Assembly: GCA_947579665.1 (NCBI GenBank)
Contig: OX388347.1
Location: 21,134,562-21,198,561, forward strand
From: Sympetrum striolatum
Lineage: Eukaryota; Arthropoda; Insecta; Odonata; Libellulidae
Reading direction: 5' to 3'
Length of the DNA: 64,000 bases
A program made the position numbers and the translations under genes. The notes beneath the pieces were generated by a model, which worked only from the letters and a program-made list of their open reading frames with translations, did no database searches and had not been told where the DNA came from. Of this stretch, positions 12,601-24,600 are shown one piece after another; the first letter of the stretch is position 1; each line of letters opens with the position of its first letter.

Positions 12601-15600
12601 GCAAGAGGATGAATGGTGTGCGCGCGCATTTTGGCAACACCCCCGCCCCACGTCTTTTTACCCTTTCTGCCCACGCCGCCCTTAGCGGCTTAATCGACGA
12701 CGAAACTCGATCGAGATTGGATGGCAGACGACGAGCGGGACATAAACCGCCTCGGCGAAGAATAAACGATCGTACGTTAATTTGTCGCTCTTTCCAAATG
12801 GCACCTTTCATTATTTTTGACACCGTTGTTATCTTACGACGTGCTCCAGAATTGAAAATCTTCGATTCGTGTCATGCTTGGTTTTTGAGAACTAATCTTT
12901 TGCACGTGATGCGCCGTATATTTTTCTCACATTACAATTTTGCTTTTATAATTTAACACCGATTGACATTTTCGCTATTGTTATTTTTCCTGCTTTTAGG
13001 ATTGTGTGCATTCTACGACGGAGTCACTTCTTTCGAAGTTCTAGCGACGTGCTTATTAAAATAATTTGAAGTAAATTTGGCTAACACTAATGTTTTAAGA
13101 TTTCATATTGGTTTCACCATGAAGAAGAAGAAGAGTTCGAGAATATAATGGATGGATTCGGTATTGGCAAGCTGAAAAGATTCCATAGTGAGATTGCCAT
13201 GCCTTGTTTTGTTAAAAATCCTTGAATTTCTTTCATAAGTTAATGATCTTCTCCGACATGGGGATTATCGGCGGTGATTCCTTCAGATACTTCCCCCGTT
13301 GTATTTCCCTTAAAAATTTCATTTCAATTTACATCATACAGTTTTTAATGCCTCCTTCATTTCAGCCTTCTATAGCTTTCAGCCAGCCCTAAGCGATGCT
13401 TTGTTTGATCAATAATTAAGGCGGAGATGTTACAGGTGTAACAAACTTTTGCTTGCCACGTAATTAATATGTTATATATTATGTATACTTATGAGGTATA
13501 TATTCATTTATAGACTAATTTAATACGTGGTAGCTCCTTATTTGAAACATATAAAGAAGTCCGTTTTAACTTTCTCTTACAAAATCACAATTTTCATCAT
13601 TTAATGAAACAACTGTCCCTGGTTTGAAAAAGAATAGCTGTAGTTATGACTCATGTATATTACAATGTAAGGCCTGCATTTGTGTCAGTGGATTAGTTTC
13701 GAAGCGATCCTCAGGGACTGCAGCCACGGCGTTATAATACGCACTGTTTATTCGGATGGGTAGCGGACTTTCTGCAGCCCTTGGGTGTTGGCCAGAGAAG
13801 TCCCCAGGCGAAAGACACTTTTAGACGTGATGAACTAAATTTCGTTCTTGCTCGACTTTTTCTTTTGTAGTCTACTCCGTGCGCTTAATTCCAGAATATC
13901 CCAAGGAATTTCCGCGATCATTTTTACAAGAGTTGTACAAGTCTTGTAAAATCTGAATATTTAGTCACTGTACTGGAAAAGAGCAACTATCACTTTAACA
14001 TCAACGTATACAGGTGATTTATGATGCGATTCCGTAAATTTGTGAACTAACTCAGAGACGATTTGAAATCAGTTTAGATTAGTCTTCAAATTTATGTCTG
14101 CAGATGTCTCATATCGTAATAATAAAATAAACTCTGAGAAGGAATGGTGGGGATTCATTGAACTTTATATCACCTCTGCTACTGAAGAACGAGTCTTCTC
14201 TTAAAAAGTACGTGCCATACCATGAAACTGCTCCTTGCACCCCACGGAGGTGTAGCGTATCGTCTGTAGTACCGGTTTGTAGTCTGGGCGTATTCTTTCA
14301 CCTCTTTTAGTTTTTAGTCCTGTGACATACTGCACTTGGTCCTCGGTCTATATCTCCGTTGCCTTATTACCTTCGTATTACCTTCTTAGGGTATTTTCAT
14401 ATTCTTTATTTATATCTTACACGTATTTTCCAGTTTCTTACTTTTCTCGTATTTTTACATTTCAATGGTTCGTACTGAATCGCTTTTTCTCACAATTACC
14501 TACGTTAATCGACTCCATTCCCCGCAGGAAATTACCGTGTAAAGAATATCTTAGGCTCAATCACTTAATCATATATAAATGCTGTTGGTGGTAAATTTTT
14601 GATCTATTTATTTATATCTTGAGTAATTGCTGCTGTTTATTTTTATATTCTTTTACCGAAGAAACTAAATTATTTTCTCCATAAAAATTAAAATTCCTTT
14701 CTCGATAGATTACATTTTTATGAGTAATATTTGTATACTATTTCATGATTATAACAATTTCGAATGTTTCTCGGTTTAAGTTAATATTACGTTATTATTA
14801 AAATAAAAATTTTAAGAAACTTTTGATTTAAAAAAATATACTAATTTGATTAAAATGACAATTCTGCAACTGAACTTTCTAGAAGGAAAACCTTCAAATA
14901 AAAAGTTTCATATCTTTCATGACATTTTAAAATCAGTGTCTCATACAAATTCTGTATTGCATTGAATTTAGTAGTGAAATACCATATGCATTAATTCTCT
15001 CATGCAGTGCTTTATAAAGATATTTTAGGTATGGAATATGTTTGTACAGGCAATAAACTTATGCAAATCTCTTATTTAAGTAATATTTCAATTTTTTACT
15101 CTCATAAATAAACTTATATTGGACTTTCTAAGATATAAAATTGCTTTGAATTTATTTATAAGATTGTGTATAGAAGAGTAATGTATACAATTATGATACA
15201 GTTGCATTACTGTATGCATAGTTAAATGTAAGGAGATAACTCATTTATTCTGATTCAATTTTATTTCAGGCTTGCAGATTCTCTTCATAAAAAGGTAGAT
15301 AAGGTGAAGGAGGATATTCAGTACATTGAATACTTAGAGGAAGAAATCCAGTCTCTTAGGAAGAGTCTAGCAGATCTTCTTCAAGACATCCAAGGTGTTC
15401 ATGTGTATGATATAAATCAGGAGAAAACTGAGAGAATATTGCAGGCAAGTTTTTTTATCTTTAGATATTCACAAGTTTGTGAGAATTTTCTATTAAAACA
15501 TTGTTCTTATTTTACAGGAGCTTGCTGAGAAAGTTGAGGCTTTTGTTTCCAAAGCCAAGACGATAAATTTAGAGTCTAAAGAAAAGTATATTTCTAGTCA

Positions 15601-18600
15601 GAAGTTAGTACCAACAGACATAGCTCAATTGGTATGTATTTCAAATGCCTGTACATGGCCATTTGAAAACTGTGATTATCTTTTCGCTTATCCAAAACTA
15701 CTATTTTCAGTTATCTGACCTTGAGCTGTTGGCAGAGACAGTTCATACAGCTATGGATGAAAAGAAGCAGGAATTCAAGAAAGCCAGGACAGTGCGATAT
15801 GACTATTCCAAGGATGTTAAAGATATTCAAGAGTGGATTCAAAAGGCAGAAGCTAAAGTTCAGGACAGATCAGTGCATCCTTTGAAGTTGAAGGAGTATC
15901 TTCAAGTAAGGATCATAATATTGATCAGTATGACCTTTTTAATTGGTTTGTCTCTAAAAAGTAAAGAAGGTTACTTTATAGAGAGAAACCTAACAAAGAA
16001 ACGAGGTAGTACTATCTTTAATATTTAATAAAAAAGGACATCCATATATCTTTGTTTTGAAAAATACCCCTATTAATATACCCTAATTTTAGTTGCTTTA
16101 CATGGGGCCAGTAAATTGCATTGATCCATCCTCATAATATCATTCATTATTTTTATATCCTCTTGCCTCTCTTCTGCTCATTGTTATAAAATGCCCAGTA
16201 ATTCAGTGATTAATTAACTGCCTAGCTGAATCCCAGAACCCATGGTCTCAAGTTAGATCATAAAATTAAATACAAGTACATTGTATTGAAATTGAAAATG
16301 ACGAATTCCTCTTATTCGAAAATTTATCTTATCCTTTCATAAGCATCATACACCCTTATGTACAATTGATTAATTTATGAATGTAAGAACTAAAGCAAAA
16401 GAACTATATTATTCCTCCATCATAGGATGTGTAATCATGTACTGACAATTGTGAAATGTCTTAATTTGCAACATTCTCTCTCCATTTTCCTTAAAATCAA
16501 AATGATTTTCACAACTTTTCATCCGCTTGGTTTAATCCATATTTAAAGTAACATCATTTTCTGATCTGTTTATATATTAATGATTCATTTATACTCATTC
16601 ATTAATGTAATTAGCTTTTTTGCTCATTTTTTGATCAGTACTGTAGACAGTTGTACTCATCTTTCTCTTATATTTATATTTAAAAATGTATTTTTTTTAT
16701 AATAATATGTAATTTAGTCTGTGTTGCATTTCCATCTAATCTCAGTATGTGTTTCGGTCACTTAAATAAAAAAAAAACAAACCATGAATTTTGTGTTTCC
16801 ATCTCCCTGACTCAAACTAGCTTTGAGTATTAGGGTATAGGTGGAGTAGAATCAATATAGTGAAAAGGCAAATCCCTTGGATTGCTAGCCTTTATTGAGA
16901 TTATTTCATAAATTTTAGGAAATTCAATCTGGAATTGGAGATATGGAGGACAAGTTGGAACATTCAAAGAAAAATGGTGCATTGATTTCTGAAAACCTGA
17001 ATGATGAAAATGAAAAAGAACTCATTAAGAAAACACTTGCTTCTCTCTCTGAAGAGTTGCAGCAAGTTAAATCTTGGCTTGAGGAGAAAAAACACAAGGT
17101 AAAGTATTAGCAGAACCTTCAAAATAAGATCATACTTTTAAATCTAATATGTGAGAGAAAATTTATTTTTGTTTCATTTGTGTTTAGGTTGGTGACTCCT
17201 TGGATGCATGGGAGAGATTCATCCAGCTGTATAAAGAAATATGTTCATGGGCACTTGAAAAAAGGAAATTCATTGATGAGCCAATGTATTTGAATAATCT
17301 ACCAACTGCAAGGAAGAAGCTTCAGGATTATTCTGTAAGTAATAAGAGATAGAAATAATAATCATCATAAGATTTAATATTTGACAATTATTTTTTGACA
17401 TGATTTTTCTCAGGTTGCTACGAAATCTTGCAAGCATATGAGCAAAAATATAAGCGACATGTCCAAAGAGTTGGAACTAATCCGACAAGTCACTACAGTG
17501 GAAGATCTTCCAGATAAATTAGAGGAAGTGACTGAGCTGAAAGGAGATGTAGAATCTCAACTTCTTGAGAGAGTGAGTGAAATATCAATGTGCATGAAGT
17601 TCAAATAGATCAATTGTAATGTGTAATACCTTTTTAGGTTCAGTGGCAGACAATCTTAAGGTTTATATTCAAATTAATAATTCATTAACAAATAGTTACC
17701 CATTTTTCATGATAAGTCATCAATTTTTACTAAACGTTTTAATATTTTATTATGGATAAAATTAACCAAAAATCCACAACTTTGAGTTTTGCTTTAATTA
17801 TACTTCATAAGATATATCTAAATTACTGTATGAAAAATTTAAAATTATTATTATTATTTAATATTGTTGTTATTAATATATAATCAAATATTTATCAAAC
17901 AAATTTTAAGACTTTCTTACCTTTGTCAATAATAGCATTTCAACTGGCAGGAAAGTGTTATTATTTGTGTAATCTTTTCAGGCATCTCTGATAAGGCCTA
18001 ATTTAGCTAATGTAATGAGATAAAGTAAAAGTTGTTTACCAATCTGCAATAATAAGGTGACAAATACAATACAGTAGAACCCCATTTTTACGATCTCAAT
18101 TTTACGAAATGACACAGTTTTACGAATATAAATAAAAATATGTTCAAATATGCATGAATTTCCCATGCATTCTTACGGATCGCAATGCTATCGCTGGTAT
18201 CGTCATTCTCTTATATTTACTTCCGTGTTTTGTTTTCGGTGCCTCATTCGATGTGTAAACATTTGGCATTACGCAAATGTAAGAGCGAGCATTTAAAGTC
18301 AACAAATTTTGTAAAAGGTATCAAAACACCTTAACAACATTTTAAAATTTAATGCACGCCGCCTCTGCACATATTTGGGCCACCTCCAGCGAAGTTTTCC
18401 CCCTAGAGAACTATAGAAACAATGGGTTGCGTCTAAACGGTGATAAATAGGGAAAGCAATCTCAAGTAAACAAGGCCCGGTTTTAGGGTAGGTATTTATT
18501 TGCTTATGCTTGTTGTCAACTTGAATAATATGGGATCCTGGATACAAAGGCTTCTTTTCTGAATCAAGTTACACTTAAGGTAAAAGGAATATAGAAATTA

Positions 18601-21600
18601 TTAAGTTTCTTCTTCATTCGCGGAATGCTTCGCGCCTATTATTTTGTTACTACAATATTTCGAAGCAACAATTACATTATAAGCTGTGAGCGGGTGAAAA
18701 AAGGGTGTCCGCCAACCTGAAAAATCTGGGATGCGCAGGAAATTTCATTCATCCTGGAAAACTTTAGGAATTTGGCGGGTAACCTGAAAGATCTGTTTTT
18801 TGCTCCTTTCGAGGGATCGTTCCACGGCTCTGTTTTTCAGCTGTGTATTACTTCGCTAAAGATTTCCTAGGATATAAACATTTCGATTAAAGTTTTCGCG
18901 AAAAATGATAGCTCATAAGACGTGCCGTGCTCTTTCTTTCTACATCAAACTTTCTGGTAATATCGGGAATCCGCGACGTGGGATCGTATAGATCAGCAGT
19001 TTCCAGGAGTATTTGGTTTCTGTTTGGACTAGAGAGAGAGAGAGCGATTAGAGCATGATAATTTTTTTTAATTGGGGAGTTTTCGGCTCAGATCTTGGCT
19101 GCTAAATTGGAGTGCGACAACTTTAAATTTTTTAAGGCTGCTGCAGGGATTTCGGATTTTAACTGGTTAGTAAAAGATTGGAAAATAATGGTTGGATGGT
19201 GGATACCCTGAAAAATGTTGGTCTCCAAGCGAGGAAAAGTCGCGCGCCTTCAGTCAGAATCACTCTCTGCGTGAGGTGGCCTGTGTTGTGATATCCCGTG
19301 TACCTATGAGGAAAATAACGGATAAAACATCGCTGACAAAGGAAAAGTGGAAGTCCCCGAGTTTGGTCATCAAGAGGTTAATTATCAAGAAAGTACGTGA
19401 CGCGGGCAGGCGAATACATGAAATTGCTCGGAAGTTTTGCATTTCTTTATCTACATTAAGAACAATCGTCAATTCAAGTGAAAAAATTTTGAGTCACACA
19501 ACAGCCTCGTTAAAAACAAAATAGGTCTCATCGCACAGTGGACTAGAATCGAAGAAAGCTGGCCAAAAATAAGAAAGTTTTTCCTGTGTGCGGACTTTGA
19601 AACTTCGCATAGTCATGCATGAATAAATTCTGCGTATAACTGCGAAATCAATTGTGTTGTTTTCCGCGCATTACAATTCTACAGTGGGTCAAAGTTGACC
19701 AAATTTCACCAAAAATTCCGGTCTTAGATTTTTCGTAACATTCTTCAACTTCAAGCCAATCCTGAACCAAAATAAACAAACTCATCGGTTTTAAAAACGA
19801 TGCAGTATTATAAACCTAATCTTTATGCCTCGTAATACTAATTTTGAATGATCTAAGTTGAATATTTGCAATATTTATACAACAAAATGGCGAAATATGG
19901 CGAAAGAAAAAGTGATTTAGGAGCGAGTTACACCTTTTCCCTCAAATCTCTTGATAGTCATAATTTCTGAAATTTTAATTTAAAAAAATCCTTGAAGCTA
20001 TAGATTCCCACTCTTGTCTCCTTTTTCGACCTTCGATTGCTAGATGAGTGAGCTCACATCTATCGTCGTCCGCACAACCTTCTCTTGGGAGGGAGAGCGC
20101 GCGCCAGAGCGTGCCCTAAAGCCCAAGAAAAACTTTTTGAAGAGGCTTAATTTATAACACCCAGCTGCGTACGTTTTGGAAAAACGGTTACCCTTTGTAT
20201 TGTATTTCCATCAGTTTCAGCTCGAAATATTCTTGCAGAGTCAGTTATTTTCTGGCTGTGCTGAATTTTCTTCCTTCATAGAAACTAAAAAAACACAAAA
20301 ATTGATGATTACTTTGAAATTTAAATAGTTTAGAATTTTCTTTCTGTTACATTAAACTGGATGTATAATTTATTTTATTGAAATATTACCTTCCTTTCAA
20401 TCCCATTTAACTTTATGCACTGTGCTACTGAACCTGGATTGGTATTGTAGAGATTTCGATTGCTTGAAAGATAACCTCAAATTTACAAAACCTGAATTTT
20501 AAAAAGCTCAAAATTTTGGGTCCCTTCAACTTCGTAAAATTGAGGTTCTACTGTACACTGAAAATTATATTTACAAAGCATATTATTGATAGAATGATCA
20601 ATAAATTGCCTCTCAGACTCATTCACTTATTACTAACTCTCTCTTCAGGCTATGGAATCCAGATTGTTACATGTTTATCTGTGAACAGTTAAGTGATGAA
20701 ATCAGAAATAACCTCAAATTTACAAAATATGAAATTTACAAAGCTCAATTTTTGGGTCCCTTCAACTTCGTAAAATTGAGGTTCTACTGTATAGGGAAAT
20801 GACATTTAGCATAGAAAATGACATTAATTTAAAGCATATTTGTATTTTACTGAAGTATGGTTATTTTATATGGACAAATTATCTTTTTAAAATTATGATT
20901 AATTTCTATAATATCATAAAGAGTTTTGCTTATTCAAATTTTATGGATTAAACTTTTCTAGACAACTAATTATTATGCTACTAACTTCAATAAAGTCTGT
21001 TCCTCTACCAAAGTGTGAGGTTTTCAACAATGATATAAAATTAGATGAAGGTTTTCTTTTAGTAAGAATTAGTAAGGATATCAAGTGTGAGAGATTTACA
21101 ATTCCATAGTGCTGGAATACTACCTGTTTTCTTTTCAGGCTACCTATGAACTTAACTCCGTGAAATAAAACCAAAGATAATTTTGAATAACCTATAACCT
21201 TATTATATTGCATTAGATTTCCACAAATTTGCAAACTAATAAAATTAATGCTCTAAGAATTTTTATTTTGAATTAATTGATGGTATTATACATCCTCTTA
21301 GTTACTGTAAAACTTCTTTTTCCTTAGAATGCCTTGCTTCAGGAGATGACTGAAGAGTGGGAACAGTTTGAGAAGAAAATGAAAGATGTCAAAGCTTTCA
21401 TGGAAAAGTCCAAACAGGCATTAGAATCTCCTCAAAATAAAAAGCGTCCACTAAGGGACCAGCTCAGCATAAGAGAAAAGATCATTTCGGACATTGCAAT
21501 ACAAAGAAAGAAAATACAAATATCTGTAGAGAAACTGCATGTAAGTATGAATGATTTGACATACTTTATAAAATCATTAAATTAATGGATTCTTTTATTA

Positions 21601-24600
21601 AACGCAATCAATATTATTTTACAATGTAGGTCCATTTCCGCTCCATTGTTGTTGGTGAAACAAATGTGAATGATTCAGCTGATGAAATGATGAAGGAACT
21701 TGATCAGCTTCAAGGGAAGGTAAAGGAACAAAATGTGACTTTGGAAAAATGCCTTGCTCAAGTTGATCAGTATCTTCAGGTAAGTAATTATGGAAAAAAT
21801 GTGATCCATCAATGTTATTCAAATTAGATACTTTCTTTTATTTCAATAAGTGTTTAAGATGAAATTAACAATGTTCATATTATTTGAAATACATTAATAT
21901 GCTTCTTATAATTGAATAACTCTTACAACTGACTTTCTCAAATGAACTGAACTTTAACATTTAGATATATTAGTTTATTAGTCACAGTTAATTTTTTAAA
22001 CTTTGAATACTTCCTTGTTGTAGTATAATAAGTGCATCTAAAATGAATCACTAAATTAGATTGGGCTCAGAAAAACTTTTTAAAATAATGAAGAAGTGTC
22101 AGTTTTCTCGGAGTATATTATAAACATTTTTGTTCAGTTCTGATCAGGTAGAAAATCTGTATAAATCTTATAAGCCTATGTATATATGTTTATTTGCACA
22201 CTCAAATATACAGAGGCTCTTTCAGGTACTCTTGGTGGAATTCCATCAACTCGATTGTACAGCTAGCAGCATAAAAAAGTTACCACCTTCGATGCAACCA
22301 GCATAACTCGAGAAGGGCGAGTCTTTCAGATTCTCTGTTTTGAGCGCGCTTTTCGTCTTCCTCTTTATGCCTGGCACGTTTTGAAGGCTTTTGTGATGAT
22401 ATATATTTTATAAATAATTGCTGAAAGTCATTGCTTTTGCTGCGGTAGAAGCAGTATTGTATTATGAAAGTATTAAATTCGTATTTCGTTAAATCGGCTC
22501 GAATCTCAAGCGTAATTCGCTCTTCTTCATAAAATATTGGACATGAATTACTTTGGCTGCTCATATCTCCTCCTAACATAAAATATTCCATCAATGCAGA
22601 TTTAGAATGGAATTGGTTATTTCAGTTAATGTTCCACATGCCCGCAGGATGATCGTTTTCGTAAAGATTATGATACGATAATTAAGAGAATATGAACTAC
22701 TGTAAATTAGGTCAACGGAAGAAGGGGAAATTAAAAAAATGTAATAAGAATAAAAATGGGGTAATAATGAAACAATACCTGCTATTAAAAATAATGATAT
22801 GTGATAGTGGAACTCAAATAGGAAATAAGTTGCTATTTTTCATTGAAAACGAATTTGTGAAAGTCGCCACGTTGTTTGGACGCCATTTACATTTGCAGGG
22901 AATTTTGATTTAAATAATTTAAATAGTAGCACACTTTATACTTTATGTGAGATGATATCAGTATAGGCCATCTGTCCTCGCTATAATCTCGCAATAATCT
23001 TTTCGCCATCGGGCTGCGAAAATCATTATCGTTGAGAATAGGGTCATGTTGTCGCGTATTTCGTCATGTAAATCACAGCTAAGGAATATATCTCATAATT
23101 ATTGTCTATACAGAGTTATATTCTTGAAGGATACTCAGCCGAGGGCTCCGGTCGTTTAGGACTTACTACTATCGAACCTGTAGTCTTTTAACAAACCGCT
23201 TTATATTGTATGTGCGAACATTTCTTTTGAATAATTAAATCAGAAGGACTAGTCGCGCAGAGTCGAGTCAAGCACCAAAAGAATTGAATAATATACTTCT
23301 AATTATTTAATTCCTTTCATTTACACCTTCTCCGTAATAAATGTTTGAATGCTAAAACGATTAATAATTTCAACATTGGAAAAAGGTATGAGCCAACAAT
23401 TTTAGACATAACAACTCCATTTTTAAAATATACACGTAATGCACTCATGCATGAATAATAAATTTAAATCTGCTACTACGGATTTCAGCGGTCAGTCCCC
23501 TTTAGTGTTATTTCTGCTCTCCTTGTTTTCGTCTTCATAACGGTATATGAGTGCCATTCATACCGGCCTTCTCGACGAAACAAAGGTGGCTTCTCCGTGG
23601 GGGTGAGAGAGGAAAGAAAAAGGGTCTTCCATGCAGTGGTGACAGGATACGTTTTCAGTCCGACTAAAATTCGACGCATCTTTTAGGGTATTCGTGTGAG
23701 ATAGAAAATTGCTTGAAAATGCCTTCTTAGATGTGGACGGAAATATAATGAAAAGTTCGTCAATGAAGGAATATGAATGGTGTTACAGTTAATTACTTAT
23801 ATATTTTTTACATAAAGCATGGAGACGATGATAGGAAAATAAACAATGGGGATATGGAAAATTTTATGCTTACTAAGAAGAGAATGCTGATTCTCTTCAA
23901 CACTTTGGTAAACAGGCTCAGAAGTGATGTGCACAGATCCTGGGATGTAGGCTGTTTATAAGATTGAGAAAATGGTTCAATTACATGATTGAGAAAACGA
24001 TGTAAGCCATTTTAAGAGAAAATAATGCAGGTTAGAAGGTGACCGGAAAAATACTTTTTCAATGGTTCAGCCAGAGAGAATGTAAATGAGATCAACCATT
24101 CGAAAAAGTTCCGATTTTTGTGGCAGTGTTCAAGTTTCATTTTCCTTACCTACTGCATTTGGTGTTATGTGAACTTACTTCTAAATCGTTCATTTACATC
24201 CAAAATTCATAAACCATTAACAATAGACCTATCATAGTCGAAATTATTTATTATCACTGTAAATTTATTTTGCTTCGAAAATTAGTAGGATATAATCACG
24301 TAGGCATATAAAAATATGCATACAATTTGCATACATTCATGCATATAATTAGAGCTTCCGCCAGTTAATCATAAATGCCGAGGAATTCACACATTTAAAT
24401 TTCTGCACCTTCAAGATATCGTAAATGTCTTCCTTATCTTTAAACCAAAAAGTTTTAAGGAAGAATAGGCGAGGCCCATGAAACCAGCATTAATATTCAG
24501 CAGTAATAGATTCTCCTGACAATAAGAAATATTTCCCCAGAAGGGGAGCTTTACCCATCTTATTTAAGAGTAATTATGGGTAATAAGTATGAGATGTCAG

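Larger units (their letters stand above)
3650..15269 (+). other. Msp300: 11.6 kb intron with CpG-containing interior
   Basis: Donor GTAAGT and acceptor TTATTTCAG. The first kilobase or so and the last few hundred bases are CpG-poor like the rest of the gene. The interior (about 4740-14560) carries many CpGs and a GC-richer stretch around 4900-6050. It contains a 29-bp tandem duplication, a TIR MITE, a 26-bp tandem repeat, one copy of an interspersed repeat, a tRNA-like B-box stretch and a TATA-type promoter candidate (separate entries). The open stretches inside it, such as 5511-6004 and 12582-12956, resemble no protein I recognise. I saw no convincing nested gene. Confidence 0.7.
18072..20553 (+). 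mobile_element. Degenerate pogo/Tigger-type DNA transposon (about 2.5 kb)
   Basis: Seen: the left end begins CAGTAGAACC at 18072 and the right end finishes GGTTCTACTG at 20553. The ends form inverted repeats sharing CAATTTTACGAA-type sequence. Both are bordered by TA (18070-18071 and 20554-20555), the target duplication of the Tc1/mariner-pogo group. Inside, 19309-19524 (+) encodes a recognisable pogo/CENP-B-type helix-turn-helix remnant. The rest of the transposase cannot be traced, and the interior is disrupted by other sequence (for example 18700-18800, which looks like a separate repeat). Confidence 0.75.
17573..21327 (+). other. Msp300: Intron carrying a decayed DNA transposon
   Basis: A 3.75 kb intron (GTGAGT to CCTTAG). 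Most of it is the pogo/Tigger-like element at 18072-20553 and a second copy of its right end. The remainder is AT-rich, CpG-poor sequence with no exon seen. Confidence 0.75.

Noticed and set aside
12342..12956. Overlapping open frames on both strands as genes
   Set aside because: Two strands open over the same bases with arginine/proline-biased translations, typical of noncoding GC-rich DNA.
15445..15450. GT donor at 15449 for exon 7
   Set aside because: It adds four bases and shifts the next exon into a frame with TGA within four codons. The GC donor at 15445 keeps the frame.
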